Part shown: piece after piece, positions 24,351-31,624 of the stretch
Layout of the letters: every line of letters starts with the position of its first letter
Position numbering within the stretch: the stretch's first letter is position 1
Program-made: the position numbers and the translations under genes
NCBI RefSeq assembly: GCF_017312725.1
Contig: NZ_BOPO01000012.1
Coordinates: 1 to 32,937, forward strand
Direction of reading: 5' to 3'
Origin: Actinocatenispora comari
Lineage (GTDB): Bacteria; Actinomycetota; Actinomycetes; Mycobacteriales; Micromonosporaceae
DNA: 32,937 nt
The notes under the pieces: generated by a model
The model's database searches: none
What the model was told of the DNA's origin: nothing
The model's input: only the letters and a program-made list of their open reading frames with translations

Positions 24351-24565
24351 GCGGGCACCGCGTCGGGCGCACCACGATGGCCGCGATCGCACCGCGCTGC
24401 CGACCGGAGCCGAGCGCCGTCGACCGCGGTCGCGCCGCGATTCCGACCGAGCCCGCCGCCGCTGTCGTGCCGGTCGCGTCGCGACCGAGCCGGCCGTGCC
24501 GTCATGGCCATCGCGCCGGCGCCGTCGTGCCGGCGCCCGGTCGTCCGGCTGCAGCTCCGTCTTGT

Positions 24566-24592
24566 CGGTGGCGCGGCCCGGCCGCGCCACCG
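24566..24592 (-). terminator. Terminator after lexA
   Basis: A perfect 12-bp stem (CGGTGGCGCGGC with its complement) has a CCG loop and starts 5 nt after the lexA stop. The remaining convergent spacer (24351-24565) holds further GC hairpins, for example around 24513-24536, but no gene. Confidence 0.75.
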
Positions 24593-24597
24593 GTGCG

Positions 24598-25593
24598 TCA
24601 CATCCGGCGCAGCACCGTCACCACCCGGCCGAGGATGGTGGCCTCGTCGCCCGGGATCGGCTCGTACGCCGGGTTGTGCGGGACCAGGGTGACGTGGCCG
24701 TCGCGCCGGCGGTAGGTCTTGACGGTCGCCTCGCCGTCGATCATCGCGGCTACCACGTCGCCGGACTCGGCCACCGGCTGCTGCCGCACCACGACCCAGT
24801 CGCCGTCGCAGATCGCCGCGTCGATCATCGAGTCACCGGTGACCCGCAGCAGGAACAGTGTGCCCTCGCCGACCAGCTCCTTCGGCAGCGGGAAGACGTC
24901 CTCGATGGCCTGCTCGGCGAGGATCGGGCCACCGGCGGCGATCCGGCCGACCATCGGCACGTAGGTCGCCTCCGGCATCGAGCTGAGCGGGCTGCCGTCC
25001 GCCGCCTCGCCCGACTTCGGCTGCTCGCGCGGCGGCCGGACGTCCAGCGCGCGCGGCCGGTTCGGATCGCGGCGCAGGTAGCCGCGCCGCTGCAGGATGC
25101 CCATCTGGTACGCCACCGAGGACGGTGAGGTGAGCCCGACCGCCTCGCCGATCTCCCGGACGCTCGGCGGATAGCCGCGGCGCTCGACCGAGTCGCGGAT
25201 CACGTCGAGGATGCGCCGCTGTCGGACGGTCAGGTCGGCCTCCGGCTGGTCCGGGAAGGTCGCCACCACCGTCGCCTCCGCCGGCGGCTCGGTCGGGGTC
25301 CGGCCGTGCCCGGGCCCAGCGCTGTCGCCGCGGCGGGCCCGCCCGCTCGCCCCGGCCTTGCCTGCCCCCCCGGCCTTGCCCGTCGGGCCGGCCTTGCTCG
25401 TCGGGTCGGCCCTGCGGGCCGCGTCGGCCAGCTTGGTCGGCGCCGCCGCGCCCGCCTGCGTGGCCGACCCGCCGTCTTGCTGCGCGCCGCGGCGGCCGCC
25501 CGCCTTCGACAGCGGGGTCACGCCGCCGCGCCCGCCGGTGCTCGACCGGCGGCCCCGGCCGGTGCTGGTCTGGTGGCTCTGGTCGGCGTCCAC
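24598..25593 (-). CDS. lexA: SOS repressor LexA with a long N-terminal extension
   Basis: LexA represses DNA-damage genes and cleaves itself when RecA is activated. The conserved body has the winged-helix start [34 protein letters not shown] at about 121, the Ala220-Gly221 cleavage bond in [10 protein letters not shown], nucleophile Ser255 in GDSMIDAA and Lys292 in [10 protein letters not shown]. The extra 118 residues in front are rich in Gly, Ala, Arg and Lys with repeated KAG units. The frame keeps almost only G/C at third positions down to GTG 25593, which has AGGGA about 8 nt upstream. Beyond it, toward 25689, third-position A/T rises, so that longer start is rejected. An internal GTG pair at 25269/25266 follows GGAGG by 5 nt and would give a normal 223-residue LexA. 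Two SOS boxes lie upstream. Confidence 0.95.
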   Translation of the reverse strand: MDADQSHQTSTGRGRRSSTGGRGGVTPLSKAGGRRGAQQDGGSATQAGAAAPTKLADAARRADPTSKAGPTGKAGGAGKAGASGRARRGDSAGPGHGRTPTEPPAEATVVATFPDQPEADLTVRQRRILDVIRDSVERRGYPPSVREIGEAVGLTSPSSVAYQMGILQRRGYLRRDPNRPRALDVRPPREQPKSGEAADGSPLSSMPEATYVPMVGRIAAGGPILAEQAIEDVFPLPKELVGEGTLFLLRVTGDSMIDAAICDGDWVVVRQQPVAESGDVVAAMIDGEATVKTYRRRDGHVTLVPHNPAYEPIPGDEATILGRVVTVLRRM

Positions 25594-25728
25594 AACGGCA
25601 TCCCTTCGGTCGGCCCCGCGGCGGCCGCGAGGCTGCGCCGACACGCCGGAACGCAGCCCGGCGCGCGACCCGCGCGGTGGGCCGATCACGACCGGAACGG
25701 CAACGCCCGCGCATCCTTGTCACCGTTG

Positions 25729-25758
25729 ACCGTATCGGCCAACCCGGCGCGACACCAA
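25729..25758 (-). promoter_or_regulatory. Candidate lexA promoter
   Basis: On the minus strand TTGGTG (25758-25753) and TACGGT (25734-25729) are 18 nt apart. The -35 overlaps the SOS box at 25755-25770, as expected for autorepression. The leader to GTG 25593 would be about 130 nt. Confidence 0.5.
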
Positions 25759-25770
25759 ACATGTGTTCGA
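25755..25770. promoter_or_regulatory. SOS box, proximal to lexA
   Basis: CCAAAC-ATGT-GTTCGA matches the actinobacterial and Bacillus-type LexA site TCGAAC-N4-GTTCGA with a perfect right half and 4 of 6 in the left half. It overlaps the proposed lexA -35. Confidence 0.7.
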
Positions 25771-25834
25771 TAGACACGCCGACAAACTCTCGAAATCGGC
25801 CCCGCCCGCTGGTATGAATCGTACGTGCGTTCGA

Positions 25835-25850
25835 TCGAACTTGTGTTCGA
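25835..25850. promoter_or_regulatory. Perfect SOS box between lexA and the LysM gene
   Basis: TCGAAC-TTGT-GTTCGA is a perfect LexA site and the symmetry extends one base on each side (A...T). It is 80 bp centre-to-centre from the other box and 95 bp before the LysM start, so it probably controls the LysM gene and may add to lexA control. Confidence 0.9.
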
Positions 25851-25945
25851 TCATGCGGGCAGTCGTTCCTTCGGGTCGACCCGCCGCCGCGCGTCGCCGC
25901 GGCGGGCCGTCCGCGGTGGTGCGCGACACATGGGGGCAGTGACGA

Positions 25946-26479
25946 ATGAGGCCGATGGTGACGGCACGGCGCAGCGTGATGCGAAAGCCGATGACGGGGA
26001 ATCCGGCGGCAATCGGGAGAAATCAGGCAGTCGACGACGGCGGTCGGCCACCCTTGCGGCTGATCCAGGGTGGTGTCGCTGATCCGCGGCTCGTCGGGCG
26101 GCGCCGCACCGGGCCGGTGGCCGGTCGCGGAGCGGGGTCGTCCCCGCGCGCCGTGCCGCCACGGCGGCGGTCGCTGCCCGAAGGGTCGAGCGCCCACCGG
26201 CCGGTGCGGCTGACCCGGCGCGGTCGGCTGGTGCGCACCGTGGCGGTGTTGGTGCTGGCGGCCGGGCTGGGGGCGGCGGCGGCCAGTTCGGGCGGCGCCG
26301 AGCCGCCGGTTCGGCGGGTCGAGGTGCACCGGGGCGACACGCTCTGGTCGATCGCCGACCGGTACTCTGCCTCCCGCGATCCGGTGGCCACGATCGAGCG
26401 AATCCGCCACCTCAACCACCTGTCCGGATACACCATCTATCCAGGGCAGGAGCTGAACGTCCCGGCCGGCGACCGTTGA
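25946..26479 (+). CDS. SOS-linked LysM membrane protein (ChiZ/YneA-like position)
   Basis: The 177-residue protein has an arginine-rich cytoplasmic N-terminus and one transmembrane helix at about 95-115 (LVRTVAVLVLAAGLGAAAA). A single LysM domain follows at about 126-173 (VEVHRGDTLWSIADRYS, IRHLNHLSGYTIYPGQELNVP), which binds peptidoglycan outside the membrane. Its place between lexA and nrdR equals that of mycobacterial Rv2719c (ChiZ), a DNA-damage-induced cell-wall protein that delays division; Bacillus YneA is similar in design. With a perfect SOS box upstream, a damage-induced division inhibitor is the best guess. ATG at 25946 is taken, although in-frame ATGs at 25955, 25979 and 25991 are also possible. 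Confidence 0.87.
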   Translation: MRPMVTARRSVMRKPMTGNPAAIGRNQAVDDGGRPPLRLIQGGVADPRLVGRRRTGPVAGRGAGSSPRAVPPRRRSLPEGSSAHRPVRLTRRGRLVRTVAVLVLAAGLGAAAASSGGAEPPVRRVEVHRGDTLWSIADRYSASRDPVATIERIRHLNHLSGYTIYPGQELNVPAGDR

Positions 26480-26604
26480 CCTCTTCGGGTGTCGGCGGGC
26501 CGTGTTGTGGCCCCGCCTGTCGGGTTCCCCTGAGCGGGCGACAGTGACACGCCGAACTGTCGATCAGCTTGCGATAACCGGGCCGACGGAATAGCGTCAG
26601 CCCC

Positions 26605-26633
26605 AACATCTAGTAGTTACAGCGCTGTAAGAT
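26605..26633. promoter_or_regulatory. nrdR promoter region with two abutting palindromes (candidate NrdR boxes)
   Basis: AACATCTAGTAGTT (26605-26618) is a partial palindrome around CTAG. TTACAGCGCTGTAA (26617-26630) is a perfect 14-bp palindrome. The latter overlaps a good -10, TAAGAT (26628-26633). NrdR binds paired boxes at ribonucleotide reductase promoters, and the first site looks like such a box. The 12-bp centre spacing is shorter than usual for NrdR pairs, so the second may serve another factor. The leader to the ATG at 26769 is about 130 nt. Confidence 0.5.
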
Positions 26634-26768
26634 GGGCACTGGTTGGGGTTAGTCGCCTCGCCGGTTCGTTCCGTACACAGGTCGTCGGGCCCTCGCCGGG
26701 CAGCTTCGTGCTGCCCGCGAACGCCTCGCCGACCGCGTGGCTGCGCAGATCGTCAGGAGGTGCTCGAC

Positions 26769-27341
26769 ATGCGTTGTCCGTACTGTCGGCACACCGAGTC
26801 CCGGGTGGTCGACTCCCGCGAGGCGGAGGACGGCCAGCTCATCCGGCGGCGGCGCGCCTGCCAGGAGTGCGGCAAGCGGTTCACCACCGTGGAGGAGGCG
26901 GTCCTCGCCGTCGTCAAGCGCAGCGGCGTCACCGAGCCGTTCAGCCGGGCGAAGGTGATGTCCGGGGTGCGCAAGGCGTGCCAGGGGCGGCCGGTCGACG
27001 ACGACGACCTGGCCCTGCTCGCCCAGCGGGTGGAGGACAGCGTCCGCGGCCGCGGTGCGGCCGAGGTGCCCAGCCACGACGTGGGGCTCGCCATCCTCGG
27101 TCCGCTGCGCGACCTCGACCTGGTGGCCTACCTGCGGTTCGCGAGCGTCTACCGCGCGTTCGACACGCTGGACGACTTCGAGAAGGAGATCTCCAGCCTG
27201 CGCGAGACGCGGGACGGCGGAGGCGGTGGCTCGGGCGAACGGGAAGGCCCGGCGGATCCCGACGCGGCCCGGCGCAGAGCGCCGGCCGGCCGGTCGGTGG
27301 AGACCCCGGGCGGCGCGCGGGTGCGGGTCGGCGGCGACTGA
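26769..27341 (+). CDS. nrdR: Transcriptional repressor NrdR
   Basis: NrdR senses ATP/dATP and represses ribonucleotide reductase genes. The 190-residue protein has the zinc ribbon with Cys3, Cys6, Cys31 and Cys34 ([14 protein letters not shown]), then an ATP-cone domain ([49 protein letters not shown]). ATG at 26769 follows a strong AGGAGG at 26755-26760. The family is usually about 150-160 residues; here a Gly/Arg-rich tail of roughly 35 residues is added after residue 155. nrdJ follows 287 nt downstream on the same strand, the usual actinomycete pair. That spacer shows no gene and no cobalamin riboswitch that I could recognise. Confidence 0.96.
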   Translation: MRCPYCRHTESRVVDSREAEDGQLIRRRRACQECGKRFTTVEEAVLAVVKRSGVTEPFSRAKVMSGVRKACQGRPVDDDDLALLAQRVEDSVRGRGAAEVPSHDVGLAILGPLRDLDLVAYLRFASVYRAFDTLDDFEKEISSLRETRDGGGGGSGEREGPADPDAARRRAPAGRSVETPGGARVRVGGD

Positions 27342-27628
27342 ACCGCGGCGCGCCAGCGGACGACCCGGCCGAGTCGCGGCTCGCACGGGTGCACGAACCA
27401 CGGGGCACGACCCCGACAGCACAACCAGAGCACAGACGACCGAGGCGAACGGACCGCGGCATCGAGCGCGGTGACCGGGCGTGGTCGCTACCGGTGCCCG
27501 TCGGCGACGACGCGTGACGCCGGACAACGCACGACGCACAGCGGCCAGCAGTCCGCCCGGCCGGTACGACGGGGTGGGCGACACGACGCGGTGGCACCCG
27601 GTGTGGGGGCCACGCAGAGGGGGAAGAG

Positions 27629-30496
27629 ATGACCGAGGCGGTGGGCACGTCGTCCGATTCAGCGGCCGGCAGGGGCCAGCGGGGGTCGAAGAAGAAGGAT
27701 CAGCGGCCCGGTAAGGGTCTGCGCGTCGAGCGGGTGTGGACGACGGAGGGTGTGCACCCGTACGAAGAGATCACCTGGGAGCGCCGGGACGTCGTGATGA
27801 CGAACTGGCGGGACGGCTCGGTCAACTTCGAGCAGCGTGGCGTGGAGTTCCCCGACTTCTGGAGCATCAACGCCACCAACATCGTCACCTCGAAGTACTT
27901 CCGGGGCGCGGTCGGCACGCCGGAGCGCGAGTGGAGCCTCAAGCAGCTGATCGACCGGGTGGTGAAGACCTACCGGGTCGCGGGGGAGCAGCACGGCTAC
28001 TTCGCCTCGCCGGCCGACGCGGAGGTGTTCGAGCACGAGCTGACCTGGATGCTCGCCCACCAGTACTTCAGCTTCAACTCGCCGGTCTGGTTCAACGTCG
28101 GCACCACGTCGCCGCAGCAGGTCAGCGCCTGTTTCATCCTGTCCGTGGACGACTCGATGGACTCGATCCTGAACTGGTACCGGGAGGAGGGGCTGATCTT
28201 CAAGGGCGGCTCCGGCGCCGGGCTGAACCTGTCCCGGATCCGGTCCTCCAAGGAGCTGCTGACCTCCGGCGGCACCGCGTCCGGGCCGGTCAGCTTCATG
28301 CGCGGGGCGGACGCCAGCGCGGGCACCATCAAGTCCGGCGGGGCGACCCGGCGGGCGGCGAAGATGGTGGTGCTCGACGTCGACCACCCGGACGTGGAGG
28401 AGTTCGTCGAGACCAAGGCGCGCGAGGAGGACAAGATCCGCGCGCTGCGCGACGCCGGCTTCGACATGGACCTGGGCGGCAAGGACATCACCAGCGTCCA
28501 GTACCAGAACGCGAACAACTCGGTCCGGGTGACCGACGAGTTCATGCGGGCGGTCGAGGGCGACGAGGAGTTCGCGCTGCGGGCCCGCACCACCGGCGAG
28601 GTGGTCGACACGGTCAAGGCGAAGCAGCTGTTCGGCAAGATCGCCAAGGCGGCGTGGGAGTGCGCCGACCCGGGCCTGCAGTACGACGACACCATCAACG
28701 ACTGGCACACCAACCCGGAGACCGGCCGGATCACCGCGTCCAACCCGTGCTCGGAGTACCTGTCGCTGGACAACTCGTCGTGCAACCTCGCGTCGATGAA
28801 CCTGATGAAGTTCCTGCGCGACGACAACACGTTCGACGTGGCGAAGTTCGTCAAGTCGGTGGAGCTGGTGTTCACCGCGATGGACATCTCGATCTGCTTC
28901 GCCGACTTCCCGACCGAGGCGATCGGTGACACCACCCGGGCGTACCGGCAGCTCGGCATCGGCTACGCCAACCTGGGCGCACTGCTGATGGCGACCGCGC
29001 ACGCGTACGACTCCGACGGTGGCCGGGCCGTGGCGGCGGCGATCACCTCGCTGATGACCGGCGTGTCGTACCGGCGTTCGGCCGAGCTCGCCGGCGTGGT
29101 CGGCCCGTACGACGGGTACGCCCGCAACGCGTCCGCGCACACCCGGGTGATGCGCAAGCACGCCGCCGCGAACGACTCCGCGCACACCGTCGGGGTCGAG
29201 GACCGGCGGATCTTCGAGGCGGCCGGCGCCGAGTGGCGCAAGGGCCTCGAGGTCGGCGAGAAGAACGGCTGGCGCAACGCGCAGGCGTCGCTGCTGGCGC
29301 CGACCGGCACGATCGGCCTGGCGATGGACTGCGACACCACCGGGGTCGAGCCGGACCTGGCGCTGGTCAAGTTCAAGAAGCTGGTCGGCGGCGGCTCGAT
29401 GCAGATCGTCAACCGCACCGTGCCGCGCGCGCTGCGCCGCCTGGGCTACCAGGAGGAGCAGATCGAGGCGATCGTCGAGTTCATCGCCGAGCACGGACAC
29501 GTGGTGGACGCGCCGGGGCTGCGGCCGGAACACTACGAGGTGTTCGACTGCGCGATGGGCGAGCGGTCCATCAGGCCGATGGGGCACGTGCGGATGATGG
29601 CGGCGCTGCAGCCGTTCCTGTCCGGCGCGATCTCCAAGACGGTCAACCTGCCGGAGTCGGCGACCGTCGCCGACATCGAGGACGTGTACCTGCAGGGCTG
29701 GAAGCTCGGCCTGAAGGCGCTCGCGATCTACCGGGACAACTGCAAGGTCGGCCAGCCGCTGTCGGCGAAGAAGAAGGAGCCGGCGCAGGCGGCCGAGCCG
29801 GTCAAGGAGATCGTCGAGTACCGGCCGGTGCGCAAGCGGATGCCGAAGTCTCGGCCGAGCCGTACGACGTCGTTCTCGGTGGCCGGCGCCAAGGGGTACC
29901 TGACCGCGTCGTCCTACCCGGACGACGGGATCGGCGAGGTGTTCCTGAAGCTGGGCAAGCAGGGGTCCACCCTGGCCGGCGTGATGGACGCGTTCTCGGT
30001 GGCGATCTCGGTGGCTCTGCAGTATGGGGTGCCGCTGGAGACCTACGTCGAGAAGTTCGTCAACATGCGGTTCGAGCCGGCCGGCATGACCGACGACCCG
30101 GACGTGCGGATGGCGGCGTCGGTGCTGGACTACGTGTTCCGCCGGCTGGCGCTGGACTTCCTGCCGTTCGAGCGGCGGGCCGAGATGGGCATCCTGACCA
30201 ACGCGGAGCGCGCCGCCGAGGTGCGCGGCGAGGACCCGGCGTCGGTGCACGCCGACGAGCCGGTGGACTTCGCCGCGATGGCGTCCTCGGCACCGGTCGC
30301 GCAGCGTCGGGCCGAGCCGGCGCCGGAGCCCACGGTGGCCGCGTCCAGCCAGGCCGGTTCGTCCACCGAGCTGCTGGAGGCGGTGCAGGGCAAGGCGGCC
30401 GACGCGCCGCTGTGCTTCACCTGCGGTACGAAGATGCGCCCGGCCGGTAGCTGCTACGTCTGCGAGGGCTGCGGCTCCACCTCCGGCTGCAGCTGA
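27629..30496 (+). CDS. nrdJ: Vitamin B12-dependent (class II) ribonucleotide reductase NrdJ
   Basis: NrdJ reduces ribonucleotides to deoxyribonucleotides using adenosylcobalamin and needs no oxygen. In this 955-residue protein the active-site trio lies in NPCSEYLSLDNSSCNL: Asn372, thiyl Cys374 and Glu376. The redox cysteine pair is Cys168 (QQVSACFILSVDD) and Cys385. PTGTIGLAMDCDTTGVEPD and the substrate-loop GGSGAGLNLSRIRS fit class II enzymes. The C-terminus ends in a Cys-rich segment (CFTCGTKM, CYVCEGCGSTSGC) that can relay electrons or bind zinc. ATG at 27629 follows GAGGGGGAAG. The gene lies behind nrdR and ends at the hairpin at 30553-30591. Confidence 0.97.
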   Translation: MTEAVGTSSDSAAGRGQRGSKKKDQRPGKGLRVERVWTTEGVHPYEEITWERRDVVMTNWRDGSVNFEQRGVEFPDFWSINATNIVTSKYFRGAVGTPEREWSLKQLIDRVVKTYRVAGEQHGYFASPADAEVFEHELTWMLAHQYFSFNSPVWFNVGTTSPQQVSACFILSVDDSMDSILNWYREEGLIFKGGSGAGLNLSRIRSSKELLTSGGTASGPVSFMRGADASAGTIKSGGATRRAAKMVVLDVDHPDVEEFVETKAREEDKIRALRDAGFDMDLGGKDITSVQYQNANNSVRVTDEFMRAVEGDEEFALRARTTGEVVDTVKAKQLFGKIAKAAWECADPGLQYDDTINDWHTNPETGRITASNPCSEYLSLDNSSCNLASMNLMKFLRDDNTFDVAKFVKSVELVFTAMDISICFADFPTEAIGDTTRAYRQLGIGYANLGALLMATAHAYDSDGGRAVAAAITSLMTGVSYRRSAELAGVVGPYDGYARNASAHTRVMRKHAAANDSAHTVGVEDRRIFEAAGAEWRKGLEVGEKNGWRNAQASLLAPTGTIGLAMDCDTTGVEPDLALVKFKKLVGGGSMQIVNRTVPRALRRLGYQEEQIEAIVEFIAEHGHVVDAPGLRPEHYEVFDCAMGERSIRPMGHVRMMAALQPFLSGAISKTVNLPESATVADIEDVYLQGWKLGLKALAIYRDNCKVGQPLSAKKKEPAQAAEPVKEIVEYRPVRKRMPKSRPSRTTSFSVAGAKGYLTASSYPDDGIGEVFLKLGKQGSTLAGVMDAFSVAISVALQYGVPLETYVEKFVNMRFEPAGMTDDPDVRMAASVLDYVFRRLALDFLPFERRAEMGILTNAERAAEVRGEDPASVHADEPVDFAAMASSAPVAQRRAEPAPEPTVAASSQAGSSTELLEAVQGKAADAPLCFTCGTKMRPAGSCYVCEGCGSTSGCS

Positions 30497-30552
30497 CCCG
30501 CAACCGCCCATCCGCTGCCCGGAGCTTCGGGACCAGTGGTGCGGCGCGGATA

Positions 30553-30591
30553 ACCGTGTCCCCCAGAGCGATCAGCTCTGGGGGACACGGT
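30553..30591 (+). terminator. Strong terminator after nrdJ
   Basis: A perfect 17-bp stem (arms 30553-30569 and 30575-30591) has a GATCA loop and is followed by CGTTTCC. It begins 57 nt after the nrdJ stop. Confidence 0.9.
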
Positions 30592-30611
30592 CGTTTCCGT
30601 GGTCTTCGCGG

Positions 30612-30821
30612 GCGTTGGTCCGCCGGGGGAAAGCGGCGTGCGATCGAGGCCAGGGTGGCCAAGGCCGCGGAGCTGGCCGTGTAGACGGTGCCCTGGTGGC
30701 ACAGTCGGGACCACACGTCATCCCAGACCTCGGCCCGTGGATCGGCGCCGGCCCGGTCGAGCAGCGCGGGAACGTCCGCGGCGCTGCCGTAGGCGTGTCG
30801 AAGCCGCGACCAGTTCGGCAT
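30612..30821 (-). pseudogene. N-terminal remnant of a conserved actinomycete hypothetical protein
   Basis: About 70 residues starting at ATG 30821 read as a genuine protein start: NWSRLRHAYGSAADVPALLDRA, EVWDDVWSRLCHQGTVYTASSAALATLASIARRFPP. From memory this matches the beginning of longer HEAT-repeat-like actinomycete proteins. After the PPAD segment the frame loses family character, turns Arg/Pro-rich and runs into the nrdJ terminator and then antisense to nrdJ, so the C-terminal part has been lost. No ribosome-binding site is evident. The flanking 30497-30611 and 30822-30930 hold no other gene that I can support. Confidence 0.6.
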
Positions 30822-30930
30822 GGGGTGATCGACCCATGCGGCGCCAGGGGGACCGCGCCGGGAACGGTTGCCGTCGACGGACTCGAGCGCCCCGGCGAGG
30901 TTCGCGCGGCTCCCGCCGGTCGGGCCGAGG

Positions 30931-31566
30931 TCAGTCGGGGTACCGGGACCGGGCGCCGTGCAGCACCGTGTGGACGGCGCGGTCGACGAAGTCCGCGTCC
31001 GGTTGCTCGGCGCGGAAGACGACGCGCAGCCAGGCGGCGCCGGCGAGCAGGTCGACCAGCAGCATCGGGTCGGTGTCGGCGGGCAGCTCGCCGCGGGCGA
31101 CCGCGCGGGCGAACAGCGGCCGTTCCCGCCCCAGCCGGTCGGCGAAGAAGCCCCGCACGTACCCGGCGAGTTCCTCGCTGTGGGTGGCGGCGCCGAGCAC
31201 CGCCACCGCGACCGGGCCGGTCGGCGCCTCGGTGAGCAGTGCCAGCACGGTACGCAGCAGACCGGCGAGGTCGCCGCGCAGGCTGCCGGTGTCGGGTACG
31301 GCGAGGTCGAGCCGGCGGCTGCCCAGCAGCGCGGCGCCGACGAGCGCGCCCTTGGACTTCCACCAGCGGTAGATGGTCGTCTTGTTGACGCCGGACCGGT
31401 CGGCGACCGCCTCGATCGTGAGCCGTTCGTACCCGCTCTCGGCGAGCAGGTCGAGCGTGGCGTTGAAGATCGCCGCCGCTTTCCGCGGGCCGGACGCGGA
31501 GCCGGACCCGGACTTGTCGGGTCGCGCAGACCGGGGGTTCTCGGGGGCGTCGGTGTCGATGGTCAC
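30931..31566 (-). CDS. TetR-family regulator, divergent from the alpha/beta hydrolase
   Basis: The 211-residue protein has the TetR helix-turn-helix at about 28-72 (AAAIFNATLDLLAESGYERLTIEAVADRSGVNKTTIYRWWKSKGALV) and a C-terminal domain of the TetR_C type with LRTVLALLTEAPTGPVAVAVLG and RGFFADRLGRERPLFARAVARGELP. GTG at 31566 is preferred: a TATGCT hexamer ends 7 nt before it, so the message may be leaderless. ATG at 31578 is the alternative. A perfect 18-bp palindrome at 31583-31600 lies between it and the hydrolase gene, which it probably represses along with itself. Confidence 0.92.
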   Translation of the reverse strand: MTIDTDAPENPRSARPDKSGSGSASGPRKAAAIFNATLDLLAESGYERLTIEAVADRSGVNKTTIYRWWKSKGALVGAALLGSRRLDLAVPDTGSLRGDLAGLLRTVLALLTEAPTGPVAVAVLGAATHSEELAGYVRGFFADRLGRERPLFARAVARGELPADTDPMLLVDLLAGAAWLRVVFRAEQPDADFVDRAVHTVLHGARSRYPD

Positions 31567-31573
31567 ATACCTG

Positions 31574-31579
31574 AGCATA
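31574..31579 (-). promoter_or_regulatory. -10 hexamer of the second tetR gene (leaderless)
   Basis: TATGCT on the minus strand ends 7 nt before GTG 31566. The operator palindrome lies directly upstream, where the -35 would be. Confidence 0.5.
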
Positions 31580-31582
31580 GTG

Positions 31583-31600
31583 CAACGCAACGTTGCGTTG
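31583..31600. promoter_or_regulatory. Perfect 18-bp palindrome, presumed TetR operator
   Basis: CAACGCAACGTTGCGTTG is fully self-complementary and centred between the two divergent starts (31566 and 31625). It overlaps the upstream part of both promoters. Length and symmetry are typical of TetR-family operators. Confidence 0.85.
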
Positions 31601-31611
31601 TGTTTCGCGGG

Positions 31612-31617
31612 TACGGT
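31612..31617 (+). promoter_or_regulatory. -10 hexamer of the hydrolase gene (leaderless)
   Basis: TACGGT ends 7 nt before the ATG at 31625 and no Shine-Dalgarno sequence is present. Confidence 0.5.
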
Positions 31618-31624
31618 CGGTGGC

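Noticed and set aside
25594-25689. LexA start at GTG 25689
   Set aside because: Third-position A/T rises clearly in this stretch and there is no ribosome-binding site. It also reaches toward the proposed lexA promoter.
27342-27628. Cobalamin riboswitch upstream of nrdJ
   Set aside because: Expected because NrdJ uses B12, but I saw no B12-box-like conserved core in the 287-nt spacer. A covariance search would settle it.
27659-30511. A 950-codon minus-strand frame opposite nrdJ
   Set aside because: It is a shadow of the nrdJ reading frame, His/Arg/Val-rich and without domains.
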